A stretch of DNA of 64,000 nucleotides from Labyrinthula sp. Ha (taxonomy: Eukaryota > Sar > Bigyra > Labyrinthulida > Labyrinthulaceae): assembly GCA_015227615.1 (NCBI GenBank), contig JAALGZ010000004.1:496001-560000 (forward strand), given 5' to 3'. Made by a program: the position numbers and the translations under genes. Of this stretch, positions 47,133 to 58,778 are shown piece by piece. How positions within the stretch are numbered: position 1 is the stretch's first letter; every line of letters begins with the position of its first letter. The notes under the pieces are model-generated. The model was not told the DNA's origin. It ran no database searches and saw only the letters and a list, made by a program, of their open reading frames with translations.

Positions 47133-49599
47133 TGGGTTGAAAATAAACTCTTTATGAAATAGGGGAATATTAGCCTTTAGGTTGAAAAATCTGCTTCAAT
47201 TATTAAGAAATCATTTGTCGAGTCTTGTTGTACTTTTTAAGAAAACACCAACAATTTTGATTTTCTCTTCATTGATTGGAGCATCACTACCTAAGAAGAT
47301 AACAAAAAATAAATTTTAGCAGAAAATAATCCATATTTTATTACCTACCCTATTTGAGATGATCTTGTATCATCTATAAAAAATTGGCGAAACTTATTTT
47401 ATACAGAAAGAGTTTCACAAATTTTGGTAAAGATTTATAACCAGTATTATGTAGAAATAAATAATAACAATAATTATAGGTATAGTGCCAGATTTCACAA
47501 TGGTTGCAAAGATTATTAGTTTACAAGGTACCGGAATTGTGGTCACCGCAGTAAATTAGGCTTAAACTTTTTCTAATGTATTTTGAGGTCGTTTTTATTC
47601 GGTAAACTTAAGCTTAAAAATCATACCAGAACATCCGTTGTCTTCTATTCTATTGTCTTACCCATCATACTTTAAGCTCGAGCGTCATTAAACTAGTATT
47701 ATTTTGTTTAACTGCTCCGTTATATTATGAATATCAGAGTCCTGATTGAAATGAAACATGTTATTATTAATTTAACTTTTAACAGGGATGTGTTTTATCG
47801 GATTAAGCAAATATAGCAATGTCATAATACCATTACATAGACTCCTTTTTTTCGTTTTTCTGTAGCAATGATATGTTAGCGAACTATTTCCTATGGATAA
47901 CTCATGAAAAGATTATCTTAGTCTAAAATCTAGATTATTATCATAGTATTTCAATTGAACATAGCCTATTCCTATGTATTCGCCTCCACAACATCGGTAG
48001 CAAAGATGAGTGTTACATTTGATGAACAGAACTGAAAAATAGTTGCTTCTCTTTTCCTGTAATTAGTATATTAGGCAATAAAAATCGACATAGGAGATTC
48101 AAATAGAAATCAGCGCAAGTGTAATCTAATGAACCTTTATTTTTAGGAATAGAGATATGACTCGGCATTCTTTTACAAGTGTTACAATGCTATAAACTTT
48201 GGATGCTTAATGAAGCTATATATGTTAATTGGTTTAAGTCATGCAATGGAATAATTGGAATTTTGAAAACAAATGAGAGTTTCGTTACAGAAAGTTCATT
48301 GGTAAGTAATTAACCTTTAGTAAAAAAGAATATTGTACAGAATCCCTTGCAGATTTAACATTCATAATAACATTGCTATTGATGTATGAAAAGGTGCACA
48401 TTTTGACTTTTTATCTAGCAGAAAAGAAACTGAAAATACCCTTTTATTCTGCTACATGGGAAACTAGATCTATTAAGTGTTTGTTATTTTGAGTCTATAG
48501 GATATGTTCAACGGTAGGGTCAGAGGGTATCTATAATTTTAGCTTCTCGTAGAGGGAAAATCAACTTATTCCAATTCTGTATAAACCTCAACATGTATAG
48601 AGCCAGACCCATGTATTTAATTTATTTACAGGTTGAAGATGTATTTGCAGGCTGAGGCTAGCAACGATTCATAATACATACTTCAAGAACCAAGAACTAA
48701 TACACATTATGAAATGGACGGCCAAGAGATATGTAGCATCTGGATATCATTCAGCTTTGGTTTATTGTTAGTTCTCGTGATTTCATGTTGTTTGGCTGTT
48801 ATTGTTTTGTTTTATTTTAATATTTGCCTCTGATGTTTCGTGATAGTTGGTGTAAAATACTCCCGGAAAAAACCCATACAAATTTTCATTAATGTGATAT
48901 GGCGAGATTTTACCGAAGTAATATGGAAGAGATTTTCAGTACGGATATTTGCATTTTTGGAAAATTTGGATACAAAATATCTTTGGTCATATAAGATTAT
49001 GCTGGAGAGGGTAATAAAAATGGCTTTAGAGAAGTTCTACTAAATTTGGGTATTGAACTAGCGTAGATATTTGCTATATTAGTGACCTTCGTACTAGTTT
49101 TTTTTGTTAATAAATGTTAATAACTGAAAAAAAGAATAAGAAAAAAAGAAAAAAATTAAATGTTTTATATCATTGTTATTCAAGCCGAATATTAAACAAC
49201 CTGAGAACCTTATCCGCGGAGGTGTAGTTTATCTTGTCGACACGTAAAACGCAATATATATATAAATATTTTACCTAGAAGACACTCCCACAAATATCGA
49301 TGGAGTATTTTAGGAATATATTTTAACAGTTGAAGAAATTTATGTAAATTGTAAACATAGTTTAGTGTACCATGGGTACAAATCTACGGAATGAAGCTGA
49401 TAAGAAATTGTCTGGCATACATTGCTCTGTGGACTAAACTGTCGATGATCAGAACAGTCTTCGGTCTTTACCAAGGAATTACCTCTGAAACTTGTTGGAA
49501 CATTGTCAGATTTTTATAAAGAATGAAAACAAGATATTTGTTGCTAAGAAATCCCTGCATCTATCAGAAAATACAACTTTGAGCTACATCGATGCTCGA

Positions 49600-50310
49600 G
49601 AAAAGTGGGATATGTTTGCATCACAGAAAAGAGAACTCTGAAAGTAATTTTTTAACTTAGGTCTATTTCAGTTAAGAACCATAGGTTGAGGAATAATAAA
49701 TGTTTAAATTAGAACTTCGAAGGTAGATGGCAAGACAGCTGATGAGATTTTGGTGGAGTTGAGATAAAATTTAACTGGTGCTTCAAGAGTTGATTTTCTT
49801 ATAACAAGAGCAAAGGACGTATAGCTCTTGAAGTATTAAATAAGATTATTGGAGTCTCGAAAAGATAATAAATCCCCTTATCCTGTTATGCATGACAGTA
49901 CCGAAGCACCAACTTCCTTGTTCAGAGAGTTGACAGTCATGATGGCTAAGCATGCAAAGCTAGAGGAACCAAGCCAATATAAGCATCACTCGCTTGAAAA
50001 AAGATTATAATAAATGATTAAACAAAGACGATGTAAAGTATTAGCGGCAAATGAGCAGGATAACGGGGGGATTGATTAGCGACTGATGGGTAAGTTGTTT
50101 GTTAGATACATGAAAACAGAAAAATTATGCAGTTGCTTGCTCACAAAACTACAAAATCAAAATTGCAATAAAAGAAAAAAGAATACGAAGAACTTGGAAT
50201 TGAATGAGAAAATTACCGCTTAATTTGGATTTTAAAGTTGCAAACATAAGTATAATTGTGATAAGTGTAGGTAGAAATCACACGACAAGAAAAAACATGA
50301 AAGCTGATGT
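49600..50310 (+). pseudogene. copia-type gag remnant (fossil)
   Basis: Scattered gag-like reading segments end in a zinc-knuckle-like trace near 50.23-50.30 kb with Cys and His at the CCHC spacing. It is very decayed, with many breaks. LTRs were not found. Confidence 0.3.
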
Positions 50311-50691
50311 TGAGGTATTACCTGTACACTTTGAAAATTGGGGAGAAAAGCTAGATAATCTTAAATGCTAAGTAAAGTTTCTCGAAACTTGCTGAAACAT
50401 TGCAAGAATCTATTGAAGTATAAATATATATGTATATATACCGATGGGAAAAAAAGTTGTGGTTCTCTAAGCATATGGTACCAATTCCAACTAATTATCC
50501 GTGTAAATTCCTTAACGTCCCTATTTAAAAAATTCTCAGCCTTGACTCAAAATCAGCATTTTTCAGTCACCTCAGTGACAAATAACTCATATAAACGCAG
50601 TCTCCTATCTATCCCCCCAAGAGTGGAGTTCGAGACATCGCCCAAAATTGGAGCAGCTTGGAACTTCAACAAGAAAAGATACCAATAGAAA

Positions 50692-51918
50692 ATGTCTTTC
50701 GGAACTTTTGGCGGAGGTTTTGGCGCCAATAAGACTTCTAGCTTTGGTAAGATCCAATATTTTTTTGTGAAATTTATAGGTAGCACTACAAGTACTGGGT
50801 TTGGTTCAACATCTTTTTCTTCAACTAATTCTAACAGTCTAAATCCAAACAGTCACTACCTGCTTAACACAAACACTCCAACAGAAACAATTCAGCAAAT
50901 AAAATGGTCGCCAACTGCGGATATTTTACTCGCTGCTTCATGGGATAAAACTGTTCGATGCTTTGGTATTAATCGAAGCGGTAATCAAATCAACCATGAT
51001 CTCAAGGCAAGCCTCAATCTAAATTCGCCTGTGCTGCATTCTTCATTCCGTGCTGATGGAGGTGCTGCATTTTGTTCAACAGTTGACGGAAAACTTCACT
51101 ACTGGGATTTTTCAAATCCTAATGCATCCCAAGTTGTTGGACAAAGTAATAATAACACGATGATGAGGTTCGTCTTTTGGGTAAATGAGATCAATATGCT
51201 AATTACTGCGTCTAATGATAATGTCCTTCGATTTTGGGATCCTAAGAATAATAGCAATCAGCCAGCTCATAGTATAAATCTCCCTCAAAAACCCCTTGCA
51301 ATGGATGTGAAATTCCCGGTCCTAGTAGTGTGCACCAGTTTTGTTAAATCACCGCAGGATCGACACATCCAAGTGTACAATCTACAGAATCTTTCAAATT
51401 TGGTTCCGCAAATTAACTTGACTGATAACAATTCACTGCTTAAAATGCAGTATAGGGCAGTTTCGGTGTGTACAGATAAGACCTGTTTTGCTGTGGGTGG
51501 AATCGAAGGCAGGGTGAGTTTCTACTACCTAGATAGAAGCAAGGCTAGTAAGGATTTTGCCTTCAAATGTCACCGAGAAAAAGATAAGAGTGTAAATAAT
51601 ATTTACGCTGTAAACGATATTGCTTTTCACCCTAAGTTTAATACATTTGCTACTGTAGGTGGGGATGGGATATATAACTTTTGGGACAAGGATGATAGAA
51701 GGAGGTTACAGTACGGAAAGCCAGTTACACATATGGTGGAGAACAAGGAAACTCCTATCAGTATAACGTCATGTGGGTTTAACTCAAGTGGAGATTTGTT
51801 TGCGTACTCGCTTGGGTACGATTGGTCTAAAGGGCCTAAGTTTAATCAGAACCCTAAGAACTATATTCTTGTGCATAGTAATAATATTGTGAATACGATG
51901 ACACCAGGTAATAAATAA
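50692..51918 (+). CDS. RAE1: mRNA export factor RAE1/Gle2, two exons
   Basis: A seven-bladed WD40 protein of the nuclear pore (397 aa after splicing out 50747-50779). Known RAE1 binds NUP98 through its GLEBS motif and works in mRNA export and spindle assembly. The N-terminus MSFGTFGGGFGANKTSSFG is FG-rich, as in human RAE1 (MSLFGTTSGFGTSG). Diagnostic segments follow in family order: KWSPTADILLAASWDKTVRC, GKLHYWDFSNP, LITASNDNVLRFWDPK, AVGGIEGRVSFYYLD, DFAFKCHRE, YAVNDIAFHPKFNTFATVGG and SYDWSKG-like LGYDWSKGPKFNQNPKNYI near the C-terminus. Confidence 0.95.
   Translation: MSFGTFGGGFGANKTSSFGKIQYFFVKFIGSTTSTGFGSTSFSSTNSNSLNPNSHYLLNTNTPTETIQQIKWSPTADILLAASWDKTVRCFGINRSGNQINHDLKASLNLNSPVLHSSFRADGGAAFCSTVDGKLHYWDFSNPNASQVVGQSNNNTMMRFVFWVNEINMLITASNDNVLRFWDPKNNSNQPAHSINLPQKPLAMDVKFPVLVVCTSFVKSPQDRHIQVYNLQNLSNLVPQINLTDNNSLLKMQYRAVSVCTDKTCFAVGGIEGRVSFYYLDRSKASKDFAFKCHREKDKSVNNIYAVNDIAFHPKFNTFATVGGDGIYNFWDKDDRRRLQYGKPVTHMVENKETPISITSCGFNSSGDLFAYSLGYDWSKGPKFNQNPKNYILVHSNNIVNTMTPGNK
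50747..50779 (+). other. 33-nt spliceosomal intron in RAE1
   Basis: Begins GTAAGA and ends TTTATAG. As a multiple of three without an in-frame stop it is readable, but removing it deletes a hydrophobic IQYFFVKFI insert and restores a continuous Ser/Gly/Phe N-terminal region (SSFG then GSTTSTGFG). Confidence 0.8.
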
Positions 51919-54900
51919 GGTTGGTTAGATTAGGTTGAATTTACCAAGACGACTCATTGGGTGCAGGTGTTTTTAAGCTACGTTGGCAAATGATCCAGAG
52001 TTTGTGACCCATAGGAAAAACCCACATTGATGTATTGGAATGCTTCCCGAAATTCAATCATTAATTTTGCTCAGTTGATATGTTAACTCTAAACAAGCAG
52101 GTTCATATTTCATATTTTGTTGGAACCTTTCTTACTAATAAAATAGTTCCTATCTTCTCTGTTCTTGGGAACCTTTTTCTACATGGAGATTTGAAAAGTA
52201 ATCTGGGGGCTCAGTTGGTGCCAGTGTTCGATGGTAGTTTGTTTATTTTGAATTGTTGTGGATAACTTTGTCATGGCTTAAGCAATGGCTTATAATTGGT
52301 AATTTCCATTACAGTATACAATATAGTTGCTTCTTCAAAAACATGAAGGTTATACTATGTAGCTGTTTATGGTTCTCCCGAGAGTATTACAGTCAGGTAA
52401 GTATAGAATTTGGGATGATACTTTTTGTTTTCAATGATTTCGTTCCTTGCTAATTCTGAGAAAATTGGAAACTATAGTTTTTTTTTTACCTGTGAACTAA
52501 TAAAGATTAGGTACTTGTAGCACGCTCGCCATGAAAGAACGCAGTTAATTATGTAGGGAAAAGGGTTGCTTTGAAGAAACTCATCTCATTGTGAATGACC
52601 TTATGGCCCGATTGCTCCGGCTATAGTATTGTTTCTTGAAAATATGCCTATTTGAGTCCTTGGGGCTGACCCTATCTGTAGGTCTATGGCAACGTTCAGG
52701 ACCGGAACCAGAAGTGATCACAAGTCTGGAAAGAGAGAGTAAGAAGTAGTAAACCTTAAGAGAGCCACAAACAGTGGGAAAGAAATGCATATTTGAGAGA
52801 AAAAATAACAAGATGAAGCTAAGTTACAGTAAGCCAACGGCTCTTAGAATATGACTGAATCAAAAACGAGAGTGCTTAGATGGTTGGTTTTACTCTTGCC
52901 TTAGCATCTAAAAGAGAGCTATTTGAACAAAAAGCTACCAGATGAAAAATGCAAAAGTATTTATTTGAACAGTAATCCCCAAGATCCTGTGTACTAAATT
53001 AATACTCCGTAACAAAAACTTTTTTATGATCTATCAGTATTTAGTAGGGATAACCCTAGTTTTATATACATGAGTTATGATGTATATGATTACAGAAGCA
53101 ACTTGTCTTACCATGTTGCACATTTATAACCCAATACCATGATCTACTGAATAAAATAACACCATATTCTATAATTGTTAGGTAGGAAATTATGGGAAGA
53201 TGATCAGCATGGCTACAGTTCACATGACAACATTAGAACTCAATTGTAACTTTTTCCTTTTCATTAGCCTTGCTTACAGATGAAGTCTCATTTTTAAAGT
53301 CAACAGTTTTTCTCAATGTTTACGCCTAGATAATTTGATAACTGCTTCTTACTGGATTTTCCAATGTGTTGTGCTTGTCAGGTGCTGTCTACCTGTTAAG
53401 GACTTCTGGAACCCGATTTAGCTAATCCCCTATGGGGAGGGTTTAATAATGACAATATTTAAATGACAGCAGCAGTCTTAGCTTACTGTTATGCTCTGGA
53501 TAGACTTAGTTTGCTTATTAGTTTGCTTATTAGGGATATTCCAGCATTCAGTACATCTCATTGGATCCTCTTAGTCAGTTAAGTGATTGAGCCTTTCTTT
53601 GAAGGGTAACTTTTTTACTTATTGTTAACTGGTTTTAAGTATTTAAGGCTCTAAACCCCATATGAATACTTTTTTGTAACTTGTTCATTGGCTTAGGACC
53701 CAACTAGATTCGATTCTACCGTCTGAGAAGTCTTAGCCATTCATCGCAGAGCTGAGTTCTCTCGATGTGGTTGTGGGATCACCTGGTACTTAGCTTTAAC
53801 TAACCAAACTAACCATAGATACTATAAAAACTACAGTGACTATGTATACTATCTATATTAACTATCGCATGTCAGCAGGGGACTCGAGTAGCCTCTCATA
53901 CAAATGACAGAAGTACCATTTCTTGTGTGTCCTTAGGTTAGATTAATCCTTTTCATCTTTGAACTAGATAGGTGTTAAGCGTAACATTGTTCCATTTAAG
54001 AACTGTAAATCACTTAGGTTGACCTTTTCAAAGTAAAAATCCGTGAAGAACTAGTTAAGTAAATATACACCATACGATTTACCACACTTTTTAATAATTT
54101 TCTGAACTGTAAGAATATGCCTTCTGGATAATTTAGAAGTTTAAATAAAATCTTTCTTAAACAGAAACACAAAATATTTCTTTTGATAGTTTAGCACAAC
54201 ACCAGTTCAATATTTGAGCTCCCAGGTGAATGTAATCCAACTAAAAAATTGAAATGAGATCAAATAAAAAGTTGCGTGTAGTTCTTAATACCCGATTGCT
54301 TCAGTTATAATTAAGTTTCGGAATGTCGACATCAATAATGTCAACTTCTTCAATAGCCAATGTAATATGGTTTACCTCTAACTAAAGGAGATTCTATCTG
54401 GTAGACTAAAGTCAAAGTTCATGATGTTATCGTGCATTAAACGAATAACGGGGGCATTGTGCTTGATAAATTTAAATGAATTGTATCTAGGCCCCGACTG
54501 AAGGACCTAAAAATTGAAAATCTTTTTCCGAAATTGAATCTGTGGTTTGTATAGTCTTTTCTTGGTATGAGACGAATAAGCTCCTGATGATTTAAACTTG
54601 TTAGGACAGAGCAGGCGATGAATTTCATATTGACACCCAATTGATGCAAATTAGAGCAAAACGCTAATTTTTATCAATGACATGCAACTTAAAAAAAATG
54701 CATACTGTCCAGAAGATGTGGAGGAAATATAATTAAACATCCTTTCGTAGGATTTATTTCTGAAGAGATACCTTAAGATTTTTACGTTAGAAGTGGTTAG
54801 AGCTATAGTGATGGTTTCTTCTGCTGAGAAAATTTGGTTCGGATCAATATGCTAAAAAGGGGACAAAACCGCCAAATAGCTATGCAATAAAAGGATGAAA

Positions 54901-56812
54901 ATCTTTTTATTTTGACTAGGAAGCCCAGAAGATATTCCGTTTCTGTTACGAACAATGGCTAAAGGATGTGACAGAACGACCATTCCTTCTTAGCATGAAG
55001 TGCTACTAGATATAGGATTAAGAAGTAGATGTGGCGGTCCAGGATGTTGATGAGGTGGATTTTTTATAGTTTATTCTTTATGTGTTACGGATATATTAAA
55101 ACCAAGGAGAGGATTGAGTATTCGTTAAACTACATTCAAAGAGGTAGAGGCATTGGATATACAGTTTGCGAACATGCTGCCAAAGTTGGTTTCGCTACCG
55201 GTGTTTTAAAGAATTCTGTGCAAGATTCAAGAACAATTAGCTATATACGAATACGATGTTGTTGGTATATTTGATTGGATAGGGTGCTCTAAGCCAAATA
55301 GCTATCGTACGTCCTTGGGCTATTATCAGGGATGTTGAGACAAAACGAGAGAAGTAAAATTATTGAGAACATTTATTCCATAGAATCTAAGTCTAGAGCT
55401 ACACTTATTTGTATTTCTTGAAGTTTCATGTTTTTTGGAGTATATATTATTTCTCAGCCGTTTCCACCAAAATTTCCCCGAAGCTCTTTGAAAATATGTA
55501 AGAGTGTCATTAAAGAAATAATTATAATTTTTTGCAACCCGTTTCTCCTTGCAATGCAAAATATCTTAAAATATTTACACCTCCAATAATGAGCGACCAT
55601 ACCACCTAAAAAATCACATTCAAAAGCAGCCGAAGTAAGGAACACCCTTTAAACTCTTGTATTAAGCTAGGATTATCTTAGAACTTGAAGGAGACACAAG
55701 AATGGGATACGTAAAAATTTAATAGAAACGAAAAGGGTGAGGGAGAAAATTATAGAAGAACATAAATCTTGAAGATATAGAATAACATGGTTAATAAGCA
55801 CTTCCAAGATCCGGAAAAAAAATACTCATGCTTCTGTACAGAGTGAGGAAGAACAAATGCCTAGTCGAAGTGCAGAAATTTATGTCGAGTATGACATTCT
55901 GGCTGATTGAATAAACGAAGGGGATGAACTGCTTTAATATTATGAATATTATGAATCTATCTTTTGAATGATTGGTCTTAGGTTATACATTTTTTGATAT
56001 GTTAAAGCCCTGTAACGAGTTGGTTTCCAATCGTATTCGACGTAAAACCCCTATCTAGTTGGGCGACATTCGGCTTTGGAATATCGATTATAGAAAACAA
56101 TGCGCTCCTTTTAAGGTAAGAGAAGTGGAATATGTAGATTTGCTTATACAATATTTATAAACTGAGCTTCGTAATTACAGAATAGTTGCTAGTAGAAATG
56201 TTCGGGTGAATCAACAATGTGCCAATCAATGGATATGGCTTCAAGAGGAAATAGCAAGAAAGGGCAAAGATAACAGCAAGCATAAAAAAATTAACTTCCG
56301 ATTAACTAAAAATAACATAAACCTTGAAAAGCTATAAAACTCCTTGACTCATATCGGAGAGAAACTAACTCTTTTGGCTTCAGTTCTTTGCCTGTTTTGC
56401 TGTTTACTACTATAGACTAACATCCAATATCCTAAATATTTAATTCAACTTAGTTAGAAACTATAACTATATAATTTATAGCCTATGAATGTCTACATTA
56501 TGACAAGAAATTTAATTTGTTATTTTACTTCTCAGTACTTAAATTACGACCATACAAATTTCGCTTGAAATGTCCAGAAGAACATTAATGGTTTTTACTC
56601 AAAAGCATAAAACGCTTTGCTGATTATCTAAAAAACTGGTTTAGTTAGAGTTTAAAAGTCTTATTTTCTTTGCTTATTCTATTTAGTTTAATGAAATACA
56701 TACTATTAACCATTTTTTTCCAGTGTTGGGAAAATATATTTCTTATATTTAATACTTGGTATTTCTAAAATTTCACAGTATAGCATTACTGTAGAAAATC
56801 TATTGTATCTCA
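51919..56812. other. gene desert
   Basis: 4.9 kb without a recognised gene. A GC-richer patch at about 52.58-52.82 kb stands out in composition but shows no cloverleaf, open reading frame resemblance or repeat partner that I could confirm. The frame at 55029-55274 has no recognised domain. A 15-nt string, CAGTTGGTGCCAGTG, at 52212 is shared with 31661. Confidence 0.45.
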
Positions 56813-57094
56813 ATGAAGAACCTGGTCCAAGCAGTTTTCAATCGATATGTTCATAATCACAAGATGGTATCATTCGAGGTTGGTCGAGGCATATCTGCCG
56901 ATAAAGCTCTATCTAAACTATCAGATTTAGCATATGCTGATGGCTGGAGCCAGAAAACTAAAGAGAAAAGGCAATATCTAAAACCATCAGCTGTTAAATA
57001 TGCATATAAACAAGATAGAGAAAGATTAAGACAAAAAAGACAATTGAAAAGAATCGTTCGAGAAGCTCTTATACAAAAATCTGAAGGATATTAA
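56813..57094 (+). CDS. MRPS21: mitochondrial-type ribosomal protein bS21
   Basis: 93 aa. The core GISADKALSKLSDLAYADGW followed by KEKRQYLKPSAVKYAYKQDR matches bS21 (a short helix pair, then Y-x-KP and a long basic helix rich in R, K and E). Known bS21 sits near the anti-Shine-Dalgarno region of the small ribosomal subunit. A eukaryotic genomic copy implies import into mitochondria, or into a plastid if there is one. It is the first gene of a tight plus-strand run, with 63 bp to DNAAF4. Length is normal for MRPS21 (87 aa in human). Confidence 0.7.
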   Translation: MKNLVQAVFNRYVHNHKMVSFEVGRGISADKALSKLSDLAYADGWSQKTKEKRQYLKPSAVKYAYKQDRERLRQKRQLKRIVREALIQKSEGY

Positions 57095-57157
57095 TCCGTT
57101 GAGTTGATCTTAAGCCATTAAGCTCTTTTAGTTTCTATCCGTTAAGTTATTCAAGAA

Positions 57158-58681
57158 ATGTTAATCGATGGAAAGTTTCAGTGGAAAGAAAGCCCAAAAA
57201 AAGTTGAGGTGTTTGTGGATGTCAGTTATAGAGAAAGAAAGAATAACTGGGATGTATATATTTCGGCTTATTATGGGCGGATAAGTTTCAAGCCTTATAT
57301 TATCCACCTGGATTTCTTCAGAGCTGTAAAAATTGACGATTATGAGTGCAATATAAATGGAAATATTCTGCGGTTGATGATTGAAAAGGAGGAAAGCTGT
57401 TTATGGAAACAGCTGAATCTTTACAAAGATCCCTTTTCTAAGTTAAGCAAACAAAGGAGGAAAGAAGTTAAAGGACGACGACAACAATCTATAAAGAGCA
57501 GAGAGGCATGGATGGAGCTTGAAGTTTCTAAGCGAAAAGAAGCAAAGGCAAAGAATAAATCGTATTTAATAAACGAGCTTATGCGCGTAGAAGGAGCTGA
57601 AAGAAAACGCATCGAAGACAAAAGAAATGCTTTGAAGGTGGAGGAAGAGTTTGAGACTTACAAGGTTCTTGAACCCGTTCAGATACATGATGAGCAGGAT
57701 ACGCATATTCAGAAAGCCATCCGCGATAAAAATCAGTTTGCGATAGCCAAGGATATTACAGCAACGAGGACACGTCCTATTAGAAACTCTCTGAAAGATA
57801 GCTCAGAGAAGGTCGTAACTGTGTCTTTTACTCCGCGAGCCTTCCAGGCACCTATGAGAACAAGCAAGAAAGAAGAGGAAGAAAACTATTTACTTAAGAA
57901 CAATATTTATCTGGATCATAAAACTGGAACTTATCAAGAACGTAAGAAAATGGAACGGGTTGAGTTCTCTATGCTGAGTAAGCAGGAACTCAGAGCAATG
58001 CCTTTTGAGGAACGAAACCCAATTTGGCTACGAGATAAAGCTAAATCTTTTATACAAAAGGAAGATTTCCAAAGTGCATGTAATGTAGTGGATACTGTGC
58101 TGAGTCCTTCTTTTATTGAATTCTGTACCCCAAATAAAGAGGTTTTTACGAACCAGGTTACAATTGAGCTAATTCTGACTCGCGGAGAAGCTCTTTTTGG
58201 ACTTAAAAGATATAAGGAGGCTCTACGTGAGATGGAACTGTCCCAGTCCAAATTAGACTCTGCGGAGGAACAAATGAGAATTCTTTGCTCTTCACATATG
58301 ATTAAGTATGAACGGCAAAGTTGGGTTATTAGTTGCGCTAAGAGTATAAATGAATGGTTGCCTAAGTGTCAGATGGCATATGCTGATGAAAGGCTTAAGA
58401 AATATGTGAGAGCTGAGAAGATTCAAACTTGCGAAGGAAAGGCTAGGGATGCTAGATTATTGGAACTAAACGAAATTGAGGAATTGTACTCTGGAGTTCC
58501 CGGTATTGAAGAAGACTTGAAACGTTGTTGCAACTTATCTCTTGTATTCTTTCTACAAGGAGCAAGGGCAAAGTACATGCGCATAAGTGAGACTATTGAA
58601 GGCCAACATGGCAATACTTTGACAGAAGAGATGAAGAAGACACTGGATTTGAGGAAGCAAAAACTGATTTGTTCTCACTAG
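57158..58681 (+). CDS. DNAAF4: axonemal dynein assembly factor DNAAF4 (DYX1C1)
   Basis: 507 aa with the DNAAF4 layout. An N-terminal p23-like CS domain (about residues 8-95, FQWKESPKKVEVFVDVSY and INGNILRLMIEKEESCLWKQ) is followed by a charged coiled-coil linker, the conserved bridge VSFTPRAFQAPMRTSKKEEEE (PRxFPTxxRES in animals) with LRAMPFEERNPIWLRDKAKS, then TPR repeats (about residues 295-390). The human protein is 420 aa; the extra length is in the linker and C-terminus. Known function: HSP90 co-chaperone for pre-assembly of ciliary outer and inner dynein arms in the cytoplasm. Its presence means that the organism makes motile cilia or flagella. It lies upstream of an IQ-motif gene that may also be ciliary. 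Confidence 0.88.
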   Translation: MLIDGKFQWKESPKKVEVFVDVSYRERKNNWDVYISAYYGRISFKPYIIHLDFFRAVKIDDYECNINGNILRLMIEKEESCLWKQLNLYKDPFSKLSKQRRKEVKGRRQQSIKSREAWMELEVSKRKEAKAKNKSYLINELMRVEGAERKRIEDKRNALKVEEEFETYKVLEPVQIHDEQDTHIQKAIRDKNQFAIAKDITATRTRPIRNSLKDSSEKVVTVSFTPRAFQAPMRTSKKEEEENYLLKNNIYLDHKTGTYQERKKMERVEFSMLSKQELRAMPFEERNPIWLRDKAKSFIQKEDFQSACNVVDTVLSPSFIEFCTPNKEVFTNQVTIELILTRGEALFGLKRYKEALREMELSQSKLDSAEEQMRILCSSHMIKYERQSWVISCAKSINEWLPKCQMAYADERLKKYVRAEKIQTCEGKARDARLLELNEIEELYSGVPGIEEDLKRCCNLSLVFFLQGARAKYMRISETIEGQHGNTLTEEMKKTLDLRKQKLICSH

Positions 58682-58778
58682 TTTCGCTTAGGTAGTTCTA
58701 CTGTAGCATTTAAAAACGAATTGTTTTTCTTAACATTTAGTTTCATCAGAACTCTGGCAAGATTCTTTACCGTTAATA

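Larger units (their letters stand above)
44774..50691. other. desert with microsatellite and retroelement debris
   Basis: No host gene was recognised in 5.9 kb. It contains an (AT)n run, one retropepsin-like motif (46863-47132) and a gag-like remnant (about 49.6-50.3 kb). The frame at 50365-50688 runs up to the RAE1 start but has no resemblance to any family and is taken as chance. Confidence 0.45.

Noticed and set aside
50365-50688. 107-codon frame immediately upstream of RAE1
   Set aside because: It ends before the RAE1 ATG, overlaps gag-like debris and has no recognisable domain.
52580-52820. GC-richer patch that might be an RNA gene or SINE
   Set aside because: No cloverleaf, box A/B pair or second copy could be shown by eye.
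55029-55274. 81-codon frame with a mixed hydrophobic and basic composition
   Set aside because: No family was recognised and no supporting context exists.
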